Assembly (NCBI GenBank): GCA_037190175.1
Contig: JBBCJM010000175.1
Coordinates: 1 to 29,997 of the forward strand
DNA from: JBBCJM01 sp037190175
GTDB taxonomy: Bacteria; Pseudomonadota; Alphaproteobacteria; Rhodobacterales; Rhodobacteraceae
Direction: 5' to 3'
Length of the DNA stretch: 29,997 nt
Each line of letters starts with the position of its first letter. The stretch's first letter is position 1. A model generated the notes under the pieces. It made no database searches. It was not told the DNA's origin and saw nothing but the letters and a program-made list of their open reading frames with translations. A program made the translations under genes and the position numbers. Positions 1 through 6,767 of the stretch are shown one piece after another.

Positions 1-295
1 CCAGCACGGCGGCGCGGCCGGTGCCCTGGTACAGCAGCGCCGCCCGGCCCTGCCGCCACGGCCGCGCCACCCGCAGGCAGTCGTCGCAATGCGCCACCTC
101 GCCCGGCGCGCCGCCCGGCAGGGGGATCCCGCACAGGTCGCAGACCAGCCCGCCGGCGAATCGGGCCTGGCCCCAGCAGTCGGGGCAGAGCGCGAAGTCC
201 TCGGTCACCTCGGCGTGGCAGGTCAGGCATTGCGGCGGATAGACCAGCCGCAGCGCCGCCCGCACCCCCCGCCGCGCCGCCGCTTGCAATGCCAT
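1..295 (-). CDS. comF: ComF family protein, N-terminal part (runs off window start)
   Basis: Only the first 98 codons are present; the gene continues beyond base 1. The visible part holds two zinc-ribbon-like cysteine quartets, C23/C26/C37/C40 (CLTC and CPDC) and C52/C55/C70/C73 (CDLC and CDDC). They are followed by RQGRAALLYQGTG, the lead-in to the phosphoribosyltransferase-like domain of ComF/GntX proteins. In transformable bacteria ComF acts in uptake of single-stranded DNA; in non-competent relatives its role is unclear. The ATG at 295 has a G-rich stretch (GGGGCGGGGA) just upstream as a possible ribosome site. It is divergent from the next gene with only 12 bases between start codons. 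The family call rests on the cysteine pattern and its position, since the PRTase motif is outside the window. Confidence 0.85.
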   Translation of the reverse strand, partial: MALQAAARRGVRAALRLVYPPQCLTCHAEVTEDFALCPDCWGQARFAGGLVCDLCGIPLPGGAPGEVAHCDDCLRVARPWRQGRAALLYQGTGRAAVL

Positions 296-307
296 TCCCC
301 GCCCCCC

Positions 308-1126
308 ATGGTCCGCCGCATGCTGACCGACCGCCACGCCCTCAACCTGCACCGCGCCCGCGCCACCGCCACCTTCCTGCAGGACGAGGCGGCCGCCGAG
401 GTGCAGGAGAGACTGGCAGAGGTTAACAGGGCGTTTACGGCGCCGGCCGTGGTGACCGGGATGCCGGCGCTGTGGCAGGCGGTTTTGCCCGGCGCGCGGG
501 TGGTGGCGGACGAGCCGGTTCTGGACCTGGCCCCCGGCGCGCATGACCTGGTGGTCCATGCCCTCTGCCTGCACTGGGCCGACGATCCGCTGGGCCAGAT
601 CATCCAGTGCGCGCGCGCCCTGCGGCCCGACGGGCTGTTCCTCGCCGCGCTGTTCGGCGGCCGCACGCTGCACGAACTGCGCGCCGCGCTGGCCGAGGCG
701 GAGGTGGAGCTGACCGGCGGCCTGTCCCCCCGGGTGCTGCCGATGGGCGAGATCCGCGAGCTCGGCGGCCTCCTGCAACGCGCCGGGCTGGCGCTGCCGG
801 TGGCCGACAGCGCCACGCGCCGGGTGCTCTATCGCGATGCGCTGCACCTGATGGCCGACCTGCGGGCGATGGGCGAGAACAATGCCCTGGCCGCCCGCCT
901 GCGGCGCCCCACGCGGCGCATGGTGATCGCGGCGGCGGCGGCGAAATATGCGGAAGCCTTCGCGGAAGGCGACCGGATCCCCGCCACCTTCGAGATCGTC
1001 TGGCTGACCGGCTGGGCCCCCCACCCGGGCCAGCAGCAGCCCTTGCGCCCGGGCTCGGCCGCCGCCCGGCTGGCCGATGCGCTCGACACACAGGAAAAGC
1101 CCCTGCCGGACGGCACCGGCCTTTGA
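308..1126 (+). CDS. NDUFAF5/BioC-like methyltransferase-fold protein with degenerate SAM motif I
   Basis: The 272-residue product matches the C-terminal two thirds of NDUFAF5, the mitochondrial complex I assembly factor, as I remember that sequence. Shared stretches are LHWADDP (88-94), LRPDGLFLAALFGG (105-118), the TLHELR helix, GGLSPR (137-142), a DLRAMGENNA-type block (184-193) and a C-terminal IPATFEI..TGW segment. This suggests a role in complex I maturation or a related modification, by homology only. The usual glycine-rich SAM-binding motif I (DLGCGxG) is not visible; the equivalent region reads AVVTGMPALWQAVLPG (47-62). The start is uncertain: ATG 308 or ATG 320 (MLTDRHAL), neither with a good ribosome site. 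hemH follows 49 bases downstream in the same direction and may be co-transcribed. Confidence 0.82.
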   Translation: MVRRMLTDRHALNLHRARATATFLQDEAAAEVQERLAEVNRAFTAPAVVTGMPALWQAVLPGARVVADEPVLDLAPGAHDLVVHALCLHWADDPLGQIIQCARALRPDGLFLAALFGGRTLHELRAALAEAEVELTGGLSPRVLPMGEIRELGGLLQRAGLALPVADSATRRVLYRDALHLMADLRAMGENNALAARLRRPTRRMVIAAAAAKYAEAFAEGDRIPATFEIVWLTGWAPHPGQQQPLRPGSAAARLADALDTQEKPLPDGTGL

Positions 1127-1175
1127 CCGCCGCCCCGCCCCCGCCTATGTGGGAAGGCCAGCCAGGAGACCGCCC

Positions 1176-2222
1176 ATGCCGGACACACGCCCCGCCCATG
1201 CCCCCGCCGACCATCCCCCGGTGCCGGCGGCCAAGGTGGGGGTGCTGCTGGCCAACCTCGGCACCCCCGACAGCCCCGACTACTGGCCGATGCGGCGCTA
1301 TCTCAGCGAATTCCTGTCCGACAAGCGGGTGATCGACTATCCCGCCTGGAAATGGCAGCCACTGCTGCAACTGGTCATCCTGACCAGGCGGCCCTTTTCC
1401 TCGGGCGCCAACTATCGGCTGATCTGGAACAGGGAGCGCAACGAAAGCCCGCTGATGACCATCACCCGCGACCAGACCGCGGCGCTGGCCGCGGCGCTGG
1501 GGGACAGGTACGGCGACCGGGTGACGGTGGATTTCTGCATGCGCTACGGCAACCCCTCCACCGCGTCGAAGGTGCGGGCGATGGTGGCGGCGGGCTGCGA
1601 GCGGATCCTGTTCTTTCCGCTCTATCCCCACTACGCCGGGGCGACCTCGGCCACCGCCAACGACCAGTTCTTCCGCGCCCTGATGGAGGAGAGGCGCCAG
1701 CCCGCGGTGCGCACGGTGCCGGAGTATTTCGCCCATCCGCTCTACATCGACGCGCTGGCGAAGTCGGTCGAGCGCGCCTATGCCGGGCTGGAGCAGCGGC
1801 CGGACGTGCTGGTGGCCAGCTATCACGGGATGCCGAAGCGGTATCTGACCCAGGGCGACCCCTATCATTGCCAGTGCGAGAAGACCTCGCGCCTGCTGCG
1901 CGAAAGGCTGGGGTGGGAGGACGGGGCGATCGACACCACCTTCCAGTCGGTCTTCGGGCCCGAGGAATGGCTGCGGCCCTATACCGTGGAACACGTGGCC
2001 GAACTGGCCCGGGCGGGCAGGAAGCGCATCGCGGTGATCGCGCCGGCCTTTTCCGCCGACTGCATCGAGACGCTGGAAGAGATCAACGGCGAGATCCGCG
2101 AGGCTTTCCTGCACGCGGGGGGGCAGGACTTCACCTATATCCCCTGCCTGAACGACCACCCCGACCATATCGCCGCGCTGGCCGCGGTGGCGGAGGCCAA
2201 TCTGGCCGGCTGGCTGGACTGA
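1176..2222 (+). CDS. hemH: Ferrochelatase
   Basis: Ferrochelatase inserts Fe2+ into protoporphyrin IX, the last step of protoheme synthesis. The 348-residue length is normal. Family landmarks in order: VGVLLANLGTPDSP (21-34), the FMRYG-type motif CMRYGNPS (121-128), PLYPHYAGAT (148-157), SYHGMPKRY (215-223) with catalytic His217, YHCQCEKTS (230-238), FQSVFGPEEWL (256-266) and FSADCIETLEEI (292-303) with the conserved acidic residues. The ATG at 1176 is preceded by AGGAG at ideal spacing; an in-frame extension upstream lacks family similarity. A bidirectional hairpin terminator follows directly. The small exported protein genes downstream are convergent with it. Confidence 0.97.
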   Translation: MPDTRPAHAPADHPPVPAAKVGVLLANLGTPDSPDYWPMRRYLSEFLSDKRVIDYPAWKWQPLLQLVILTRRPFSSGANYRLIWNRERNESPLMTITRDQTAALAAALGDRYGDRVTVDFCMRYGNPSTASKVRAMVAAGCERILFFPLYPHYAGATSATANDQFFRALMEERRQPAVRTVPEYFAHPLYIDALAKSVERAYAGLEQRPDVLVASYHGMPKRYLTQGDPYHCQCEKTSRLLRERLGWEDGAIDTTFQSVFGPEEWLRPYTVEHVAELARAGRKRIAVIAPAFSADCIETLEEINGEIREAFLHAGGQDFTYIPCLNDHPDHIAALAAVAEANLAGWLD

Positions 2223-2233
2223 GCCGAAATGGA

Positions 2234-2260
2234 AAAGGCGGCGGGAAACCCGCCGCCTTT
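2234..2260. terminator. Bidirectional intrinsic terminator between hemH and the 60-aa protein gene
   Basis: AAAGGCGGCGGG is separated by three A residues from CCCGCCGCCTTT, a perfect 12-bp inverted repeat. It gives a GC-rich stem with a T or A run at each edge, so it can end transcripts from both convergent genes. Confidence 0.85.
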
Positions 2261-2290
2261 CCGCATTCCTTGCGCCAATGGCGCCGCGGA

Positions 2291-2473
2291 TCAATCCGAA
2301 GCGACGGCCGCCGCGATCAGCAGGAGCAGCAGGACGGGCACCAGGATGCCGCCGGCCGAGGTGCCGGTCGCCGCTTCCACGACGGGGGCTTCCATAATCG
2401 GCTCGGCCAGGCCGCCGGCAAGGGCGGTGCTGGCGGTGGCAGCCATGACGGCGGCGAGCGCGAACTTCTTCAT
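2291..2473 (-). CDS. Small exported membrane-anchored protein, GGLAEP family (copy 1)
   Basis: The product is 60 residues. A signal peptide (MKKFALAAVMAATASTALA) is followed by GGLAEPIMEAPVVEAATGTS, then AGGILVP and a strongly hydrophobic stretch LLLLLIAAAVAS at the C-terminus. After signal cleavage a peptide of about 41 residues would remain, probably anchored in the inner membrane by its tail. It is clearly paralogous to the next gene upstream (2738-2953). The ATG at 2473 has an excellent ribosome site (GGAGG). I recall similar small proteins next to hemH in other Rhodobacteraceae, but their function is not established to my knowledge. A link to heme is only a guess from position. The length and ribosome site make it a convincing real gene. 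Confidence 0.85.
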   Translation of the reverse strand: MKKFALAAVMAATASTALAGGLAEPIMEAPVVEAATGTSAGGILVPVLLLLLIAAAVASD

Positions 2474-2737
2474 TCAGACCTCCAGTTATCGTGCACGGCC
2501 GATTTCAAGAGGCAGCCGTACACACCCAAGTGAATACCTCGTAGCGGCTGTCTAATCAGGATGCTTCGGGGAATGCAATCGGGCACGAACAGCGGCCGGA
2601 GCGGCCCCCCGGCTGTCGTCAATTCGGCAACACCTGCCCTTGCAGGCGCCATCGACTTCGGCCGGCGCGAAGGGAAAAAACCGTCACGGGGCGACCCCGA
2701 AGGGGCCGCTCCGTGCGGGAAAGACGTCCGGCCCGGG
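2474..2737. other. Intergenic region between the two GGLAEP paralogues
   Basis: These 264 bases hold the terminator of the upstream paralogue (2675-2715) and a moderately AT-rich leader for the downstream copy (about 2474-2560). CAGCCG and CGGCTG at about 2513 and 2544 form a spaced inverted repeat in that leader. I see no convincing -35/-10 pair and no further coding sequence. Confidence 0.6.
2675..2715 (-). terminator. Intrinsic terminator of the 71-aa GGLAEP protein gene
   Basis: On the minus strand GCGGCCCC-TTCG-GGGTCGC forms a stem closed by a stable C(UUCG)G tetraloop. An A.C mismatch separates it from an outer CACGG/CCGTG stem, and the run TTTTTT follows four bases later (A-run at 2675-2680 on the plus strand). 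It has every hallmark of a Rho-independent terminator. Confidence 0.9.
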
Positions 2738-2953
2738 TCAGGTGGGGGGCAGCGGGGCGGGGCCGTTGCCGCCGCTGCTGCTGACCGCCGCCGCGATCAG
2801 GATGAGCAGCAGCAGGGGCACCAGGATCCCGCCGGCGGAGGTGCCGGTCTGCTGGGCGACCACCTGGGTCTCCATCACCGGCTCGGCCAGGCCGCCGGCA
2901 TGGGCGGCGGTGACCGACAGGGCGAGGGCGGCACAGGCGACAAGCGTCTTCAT
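2738..2953 (-). CDS. Small exported membrane-anchored protein, GGLAEP family (copy 2)
   Basis: The product is 71 residues. Signal peptide MKTLVACAALALSVTAAHA, then GGLAEPVMETQVVAQQTGTS, then AGGILVPLLLLILIAAAV and a short polar Pro/Gly-rich tail (SSSGGNGPAPLPPT). The motifs GGLAEP, TGTSAGGILVP and the LIAAAV hydrophobic block are nearly identical to the 60-residue copy, so the two arose by duplication. This copy differs by the extra 14-residue tail. The ATG at 2953 is preceded by GGGAGAAACCC, a fair ribosome site; longer in-frame extensions lack a signal peptide. It has its own promoter-like site (3020-3047) and a strong terminator, so it is probably a single-gene unit. Function unknown. Confidence 0.85.
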   Translation of the reverse strand: MKTLVACAALALSVTAAHAGGLAEPVMETQVVAQQTGTSAGGILVPLLLLILIAAAVSSSGGNGPAPLPPT

Positions 2954-3019
2954 GGGTTTCTCCCGTCTTGTGCGGGCGGCCCCATGGCAGCAGGGCCGCA
3001 CCCGGCTTCGGATGCGGCC

Positions 3020-3047
3020 ACTATGCGCCTTCATGCGGTTTTGACAA
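3020..3047 (-). promoter_or_regulatory. Candidate sigma70-type promoter for the 71-aa GGLAEP gene
   Basis: Reading the minus strand, TTGTCA (3042-3047, 5/6 to consensus) and CATAGT (3020-3025, 4/6) are separated by 16 bases. Transcription would start near 3012, giving a leader of about 60 bases. That leader can fold through GTGCGGCCC and GGGCCGC around 2970-3001. Pattern match only. Confidence 0.45.
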
Positions 3048-3078
3048 TCTGCCCCGCCCCTGCGGCAGGGCAACCGTG

Positions 3079-3681
3079 TCAGATCAGCAGCACCTGCGTG
3101 CCGACCTTGCTGAGGTCGAACAGTTCCACCACATGCTCGTTATAAAGCCCGATGCAGCCGTTCGACGACCGCCGGCCGATCTTGCGGGTGTCGTGGGTGC
3201 CGTGGATGCGGTAGTAGGTCCACGAGAGATACAGCGCCCGCACCCCCAGCGGATTGTCGGGCGAGCCGCCCTCCACCACATCCGGCCATTCGGGGTTGCG
3301 CTGCTTCATCGCCGGGGTCGGGCGCCAGGTGGGGTTCACCACCTTCTGCACCACCGAGGTACGGCCGCGGCGGGTCAGATCCTCGCTCAGCGGCACCGAG
3401 GTGGGGTAGAGCCGGTAGACCGACTGGTCCTCGGACCAGAAGTGCAGCGCGCGCGAGGTGATGTCCACCAGGATCGCGCCGCCGCGGGTGTTGTCGAAAT
3501 ACTGTCGCCAGTCCAGCATCCGGAAGCTGGAGATGTTGTTGCGCACCGTGGACGAGGCCCCGGGCACGAACTCGGTCGAGCCATCCATCGCCCAGGCCGG
3601 CATCGCGGCGCAGCCGAGCGCGGCCGCAGCCCCGGTCATCAGCGCGCGCCGCGTCAGGCGCAGGTCGTCTTGGTCCGGCAT
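3079..3681 (-). CDS. L,D-transpeptidase (YkuD domain), Tat/Sec exported
   Basis: This 200-residue enzyme should form 3-3 peptidoglycan cross-links or attach proteins to peptidoglycan in the periplasm. The N-terminus has a twin-arginine-like signal (LTRRALMTG, 9-17) before a hydrophobic stretch ending near AWA (29-31). The YkuD catalytic signature is present as H160-GTHD, then SSNGCIGLYN (172-181) with nucleophile Cys176. Asn174 stands where many family members have His. The ATG at 3681 is preceded by GAGGAG. It is divergent from the CAP-domain lipoprotein gene across 153 bases and lies upstream of the GGLAEP genes. The substrate (cross-linking or anchoring) cannot be told from sequence. Confidence 0.93.
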   Translation of the reverse strand: MPDQDDLRLTRRALMTGAAAALGCAAMPAWAMDGSTEFVPGASSTVRNNISSFRMLDWRQYFDNTRGGAILVDITSRALHFWSEDQSVYRLYPTSVPLSEDLTRRGRTSVVQKVVNPTWRPTPAMKQRNPEWPDVVEGGSPDNPLGVRALYLSWTYYRIHGTHDTRKIGRRSSNGCIGLYNEHVVELFDLSKVGTQVLLI

Positions 3682-3700
3682 CCGCTCAACTCCTCGTGTC

Positions 3701-3765
3701 TTTTGCGCAGGGATCTACTCTCGCAGGGCGCGCTGGGCAACACACGGGCGTGTCATTGCGCAAAA
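3701..3765. promoter_or_regulatory. Symmetric inverted repeats in the divergent L,D-transpeptidase/CAP promoter region
   Basis: TTTTGCGCA (3701-3709) and TGCGCAAAA (3757-3765) form an exact 9-bp inverted repeat, and each contains the palindrome TGCGCA. Between them lies a 12-bp palindrome ACACGGGCGTGT (3742-3753). The placement between two divergent starts fits an operator pair, but no known regulator motif is recognised. Confidence 0.4.
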
Positions 3766-3834
3766 ACGCGCGCGGGGGATTTGAAACGTCCGCCGCGAAG
3801 GACTAGGAAGCGGGCCGAACCGGGCAGAGGCGAG

Positions 3835-4353
3835 ATGGGCATGAAGTTTGCGGCAATGGCGATGGTGGCCGGGGCATTGACCCTTTCGGCGTGCACGACG
3901 GGTCCGGCGCTGGTGCTGGGGCCGGATGGCAAGCCGCTGCCGCGGGTCTACCGCATCGGGCTGGGCGACGCCGACAAGATCTCGTTCCGGCTGCTCGACT
4001 CGGTCAACGCGCTGCGCTCGGCGCGGGGTGCGGGGCCGCTGGCCTTCAACGCCCAGTTGAACGCCGCCGCCGCCACCCATGCACGCGACATGTCGGTGCA
4101 GAACCGGCCCTGGCACTTCGGCTCGGACGGGTCCTCGCCCTTCGACCGGGTGCGCCGGGTGGGCTATGCCGGCTCGCTGAAGGGCGAGCTGATCTCGGAA
4201 AGCTTCGAGACCGAGCTGGAAACGCTGTCCGCCTGGATGGGGCAGCCCGACACCCGTGCCATCATCCTCGACCCCGCCGCGCGCGAGTTGGGCTTCGCCT
4301 GGCATCAGGAGCCGCAGGGCAAGATCTGGTGGACGCTGGTGACCGGGGGCTGA
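3835..4353 (+). CDS. CAP-domain (SCP/PR1-like) lipoprotein
   Basis: The 172-residue product has a lipoprotein signal peptide with lipobox LSAC (lipidated Cys20). A compact CAP domain follows: LLDSVNALRSARGAGPL (53-69), LNAAAATHARDM (75-86) with His82, WHFGSDGSSPFDRVRRVGY (93-111) with His94, GELISES (117-123) with Glu118, and ILDPAARELGFA (144-155). Bacterial CAP proteins of this kind are envelope-associated and of uncertain function; some bind lipids or ions. The start at ATG 3835 has AGAGG upstream; ATG 3841 is an alternative that still leaves a lipoprotein signal. It is divergent from the L,D-transpeptidase gene, suggesting a cell-envelope theme. Confidence 0.9.
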   Translation: MGMKFAAMAMVAGALTLSACTTGPALVLGPDGKPLPRVYRIGLGDADKISFRLLDSVNALRSARGAGPLAFNAQLNAAAATHARDMSVQNRPWHFGSDGSSPFDRVRRVGYAGSLKGELISESFETELETLSAWMGQPDTRAIILDPAARELGFAWHQEPQGKIWWTLVTGG

Positions 4354-4355
4354 GG

Positions 4356-6695
4356 CTACTCGCCGTAGGGCACCCAGACGGTCTTGACCTCGCTGGCCTG
4401 CCGCAGCGCCTCGTCCGCGTCCCAGGCCGCCCAGTCGGTGGCGCGGCCGTGGTTCACCCAAGTGCGTTTGAGGTTCCCCGCCGCCGCCTTCTCCACCACG
4501 CCCGACAGCGCCGCGGCGCCGAAGCACCAGACCGCATCCACGTCCAGATGCTGGGCCAGCACCGGGGCCAGTTCCGCGGGCCGGCCGGTGACGATGTTGA
4601 CCACCCCGCCCGGCAGGTCCGAGGTCTCCAGCACCTGGTAGAAATCCGTCGCCGCCAGCGGGAAGGCGTCCGAAGGCACCGCCACCACCACGTTGCCCAG
4701 CGCGATGGCCGGGGCCACCAGCGACACCAGGCCCAGCAGCGGCGCCTCCTCCGGGCAGATCAGGCCGATCACCCCCACCGGCTCGTTCACCGCCACGGCC
4801 AGGCCCCGCATCGGCACCGGCTTCACCCGGCCCTCCCATTTGTCGGCCAGCGCGGCGAAGGTGAACAGCCGCTCGATGCCGGCCTGCACCTCGGCCTCGC
4901 CCGCCCGTCCGGTCAGGTCGCGCAGCCGCCCGGCGAATTCCGCCGCCCGGGCCGAGAGGTTCTCGGCGATGTAGTAGAGCACTTGCGCCCGGTTCCAGGC
5001 GGTGGCCTTGGCCCAGCCCCTGGCCGCATGGGCCGCCTCCACCGCGTTGCGGATGTCCTTGCGGTTGCCGAGCCCGATATGGCCCAGCAGCCGGCCCCGG
5101 GGCGACCAGACCGCCCGCGAATGCCCGCCGTCGGGCCGGGCCTGCTTGCCGCCGACGAACAGCTTCGCCGTGCGGTCGATGCCGGCGACTTCGGCCTGCT
5201 TCGGCTCTGGAACCGGGGCCACGGGTTTCAGCGGCTTCGCCGCCGCCGCGGGGCGCAGATAGGCCAGCAGCCCCTCACGCCCCCCTTCCCGGCCGAAACC
5301 GGATTCCTTCACCCCCCCGAAGCCGGCGGCGGCATCGAACAGGTTGGTGGCGTTGACCCAGACCACCCCCGCCCGCAGCTTCGGCGCGATGTCCAGCGCC
5401 AGGTTGACGTTCTCGGTCCACAGCGTGGCCGCCAGCCCGTAGCGGGTGTTGTTGGCCAAAGCCACCGCCTCCTCCGGGGTGCGGAAGGTGCCCGAGACCA
5501 GCACGGGGCCGAAGATCTCCTCCTGCATCAGCGGGTTGGCCGGCGACAGGCCGGTGATCAGCGTGGGCGGCCAGAAGCAGCCCCCCGAAGCCTCATCCGG
5601 GCAGGACCCGCGATGCACCTCGCCCTCGGCATTCGCCGCCACCAGCGCCGCGATCCGCGCCCGCTGCTCGGGGTGCACGATGGCGCCCACGTCGATGCAC
5701 TTGTCCAAGGGGTCGCCCACCCGCAGCCCGTCCATCCGGCGCCTGAGGCGGGCATGGAACCGCTCCGCCACCCCCTCCTGCACCAAGAGGCGCGAGCCCG
5801 CGCAGCAGACCTGCCCGCCGTTGAACCAGATCGCATCCACCAGCCCCTCGACCGCCGAGTCCAGGTCGGCATCGTCGAACACCAGGTAGGGCGACTTGCC
5901 GCCCAGCTCCAAGGTCAGCGCCTTGCCGGTGCCGGCGGTGGCCTCGCGGATGCGCCGCCCCACCTCGGTGGAGCCGGTGAAGGCCACCTTGTCCACCGGC
6001 GCGCCCACCAGCGCCGCCCCGGTCGCCCCGTCGCCCGTCACCACGTTCAGCACGCCCCGCGGCAGCCCCGCCTCCCGCGTCATCTGCGCGAAGTAAAGCG
6101 CGGTCAGCGGGGTCCACTCCGCCGGCTTCAGCACCACGGTATTGCCGGCGGCCAGCGCCGGGGCCACCTTCCAGGCCAGCATCAGCAGGGGGAAGTTCCA
6201 CGGGATCACCGCGCCGCAGACGCCCACCGGCACGTGCCGCGGAAACTCCACCGGCAAGAGTTGCGCCAGCCCGGCGTGATAGCCGAAATGGCGCGCCACC
6301 AGCGGCACGTCGATATCCCGGCTTTCCCGGATCGGCTTGCCGTTGTCCAGGCTCTCCAGCACCGCGAGGATGCGCGAATGCTTCTGCACCAGCCGCCCGA
6401 GGGCATAGAGCACCCGCGCCCGCTCATGCGCTCCCGCCTTCGCCCACCTGGGCTGCGCCCGCCGGGCCGCCGCCACCGCCGCGGCCACGTCGGCCCCGGT
6501 CCCCTGCGTCACCTCCGCCAGCGCCTTGCCGGTGGCGGGGTTCGCGGTCTCGAACAGATCTCCGGGCCTGGTGAACCCGCCGTCGATCCAATGCCCGAAC
6601 CGGCCCTGATGCCCGGCGATCCAGGCCAGCGCCTCCGCCGCCCCTTCCGGCGCGGGGCCGTAGTCCATGGTCTCGAAGATACCGCGCACCGTCAT
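4356..6695 (-). CDS. Two-domain aldehyde dehydrogenase, ALDH16 type
   Basis: The 779-residue product is much longer than a normal aldehyde dehydrogenase (about 490). Residues 1-480 form a complete catalytic unit: IPWNFP (164-169) with oxyanion Asn167, FTGSTEVG (239-246), LELGGKSP (262-269) with Glu263, GGQVCCAG (293-300) with catalytic Cys297, and EEIFGPV (392-398). A Pro/Ala linker (about 481-505) leads to a second ALDH-like domain (506-779). That domain resembles the NAD-binding half and lacks both the Glu and Cys motifs. This layout is the ALDH16 family; as I recall, bacterial members keep an active first domain. deoC lies 72 bases upstream in the same direction, so acetaldehyde from DeoC is a plausible substrate. 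The ATG at 6695 has GAAGGGGG upstream. Confidence 0.92.
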   Translation of the reverse strand: MTVRGIFETMDYGPAPEGAAEALAWIAGHQGRFGHWIDGGFTRPGDLFETANPATGKALAEVTQGTGADVAAAVAAARRAQPRWAKAGAHERARVLYALGRLVQKHSRILAVLESLDNGKPIRESRDIDVPLVARHFGYHAGLAQLLPVEFPRHVPVGVCGAVIPWNFPLLMLAWKVAPALAAGNTVVLKPAEWTPLTALYFAQMTREAGLPRGVLNVVTGDGATGAALVGAPVDKVAFTGSTEVGRRIREATAGTGKALTLELGGKSPYLVFDDADLDSAVEGLVDAIWFNGGQVCCAGSRLLVQEGVAERFHARLRRRMDGLRVGDPLDKCIDVGAIVHPEQRARIAALVAANAEGEVHRGSCPDEASGGCFWPPTLITGLSPANPLMQEEIFGPVLVSGTFRTPEEAVALANNTRYGLAATLWTENVNLALDIAPKLRAGVVWVNATNLFDAAAGFGGVKESGFGREGGREGLLAYLRPAAAAKPLKPVAPVPEPKQAEVAGIDRTAKLFVGGKQARPDGGHSRAVWSPRGRLLGHIGLGNRKDIRNAVEAAHAARGWAKATAWNRAQVLYYIAENLSARAAEFAGRLRDLTGRAGEAEVQAGIERLFTFAALADKWEGRVKPVPMRGLAVAVNEPVGVIGLICPEEAPLLGLVSLVAPAIALGNVVVAVPSDAFPLAATDFYQVLETSDLPGGVVNIVTGRPAELAPVLAQHLDVDAVWCFGAAALSGVVEKAAAGNLKRTWVNHGRATDWAAWDADEALRQASEVKTVWVPYGE

Positions 6696-6721
6696 CGAAA
6701 CCCCCTTCTGCATCCTCATCT

Positions 6722-6760
6722 TGGCCCAAGTACTCCGGGGTCCGGGGCAGCGCCCCGGCG
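6722..6760. repeat. Hairpin element with CCCCGGAGTA tail between deoC and the ALDH16 gene
   Basis: CCGGGGC (6742-6748) and GCCCCGG (6752-6758) form a perfect 7-bp stem with a 3-base loop. On the minus strand it is followed by ACCCCGGAGTACTTGGGCC. From memory, GC-rich hairpins with a CCCCGGAGTATTT-like tail recur between genes in Rhodobacteraceae. Only one copy is seen here. It could reduce read-through or stabilise the deoC mRNA end. Confidence 0.5.
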
Positions 6761-6767
6761 CGTTCCG

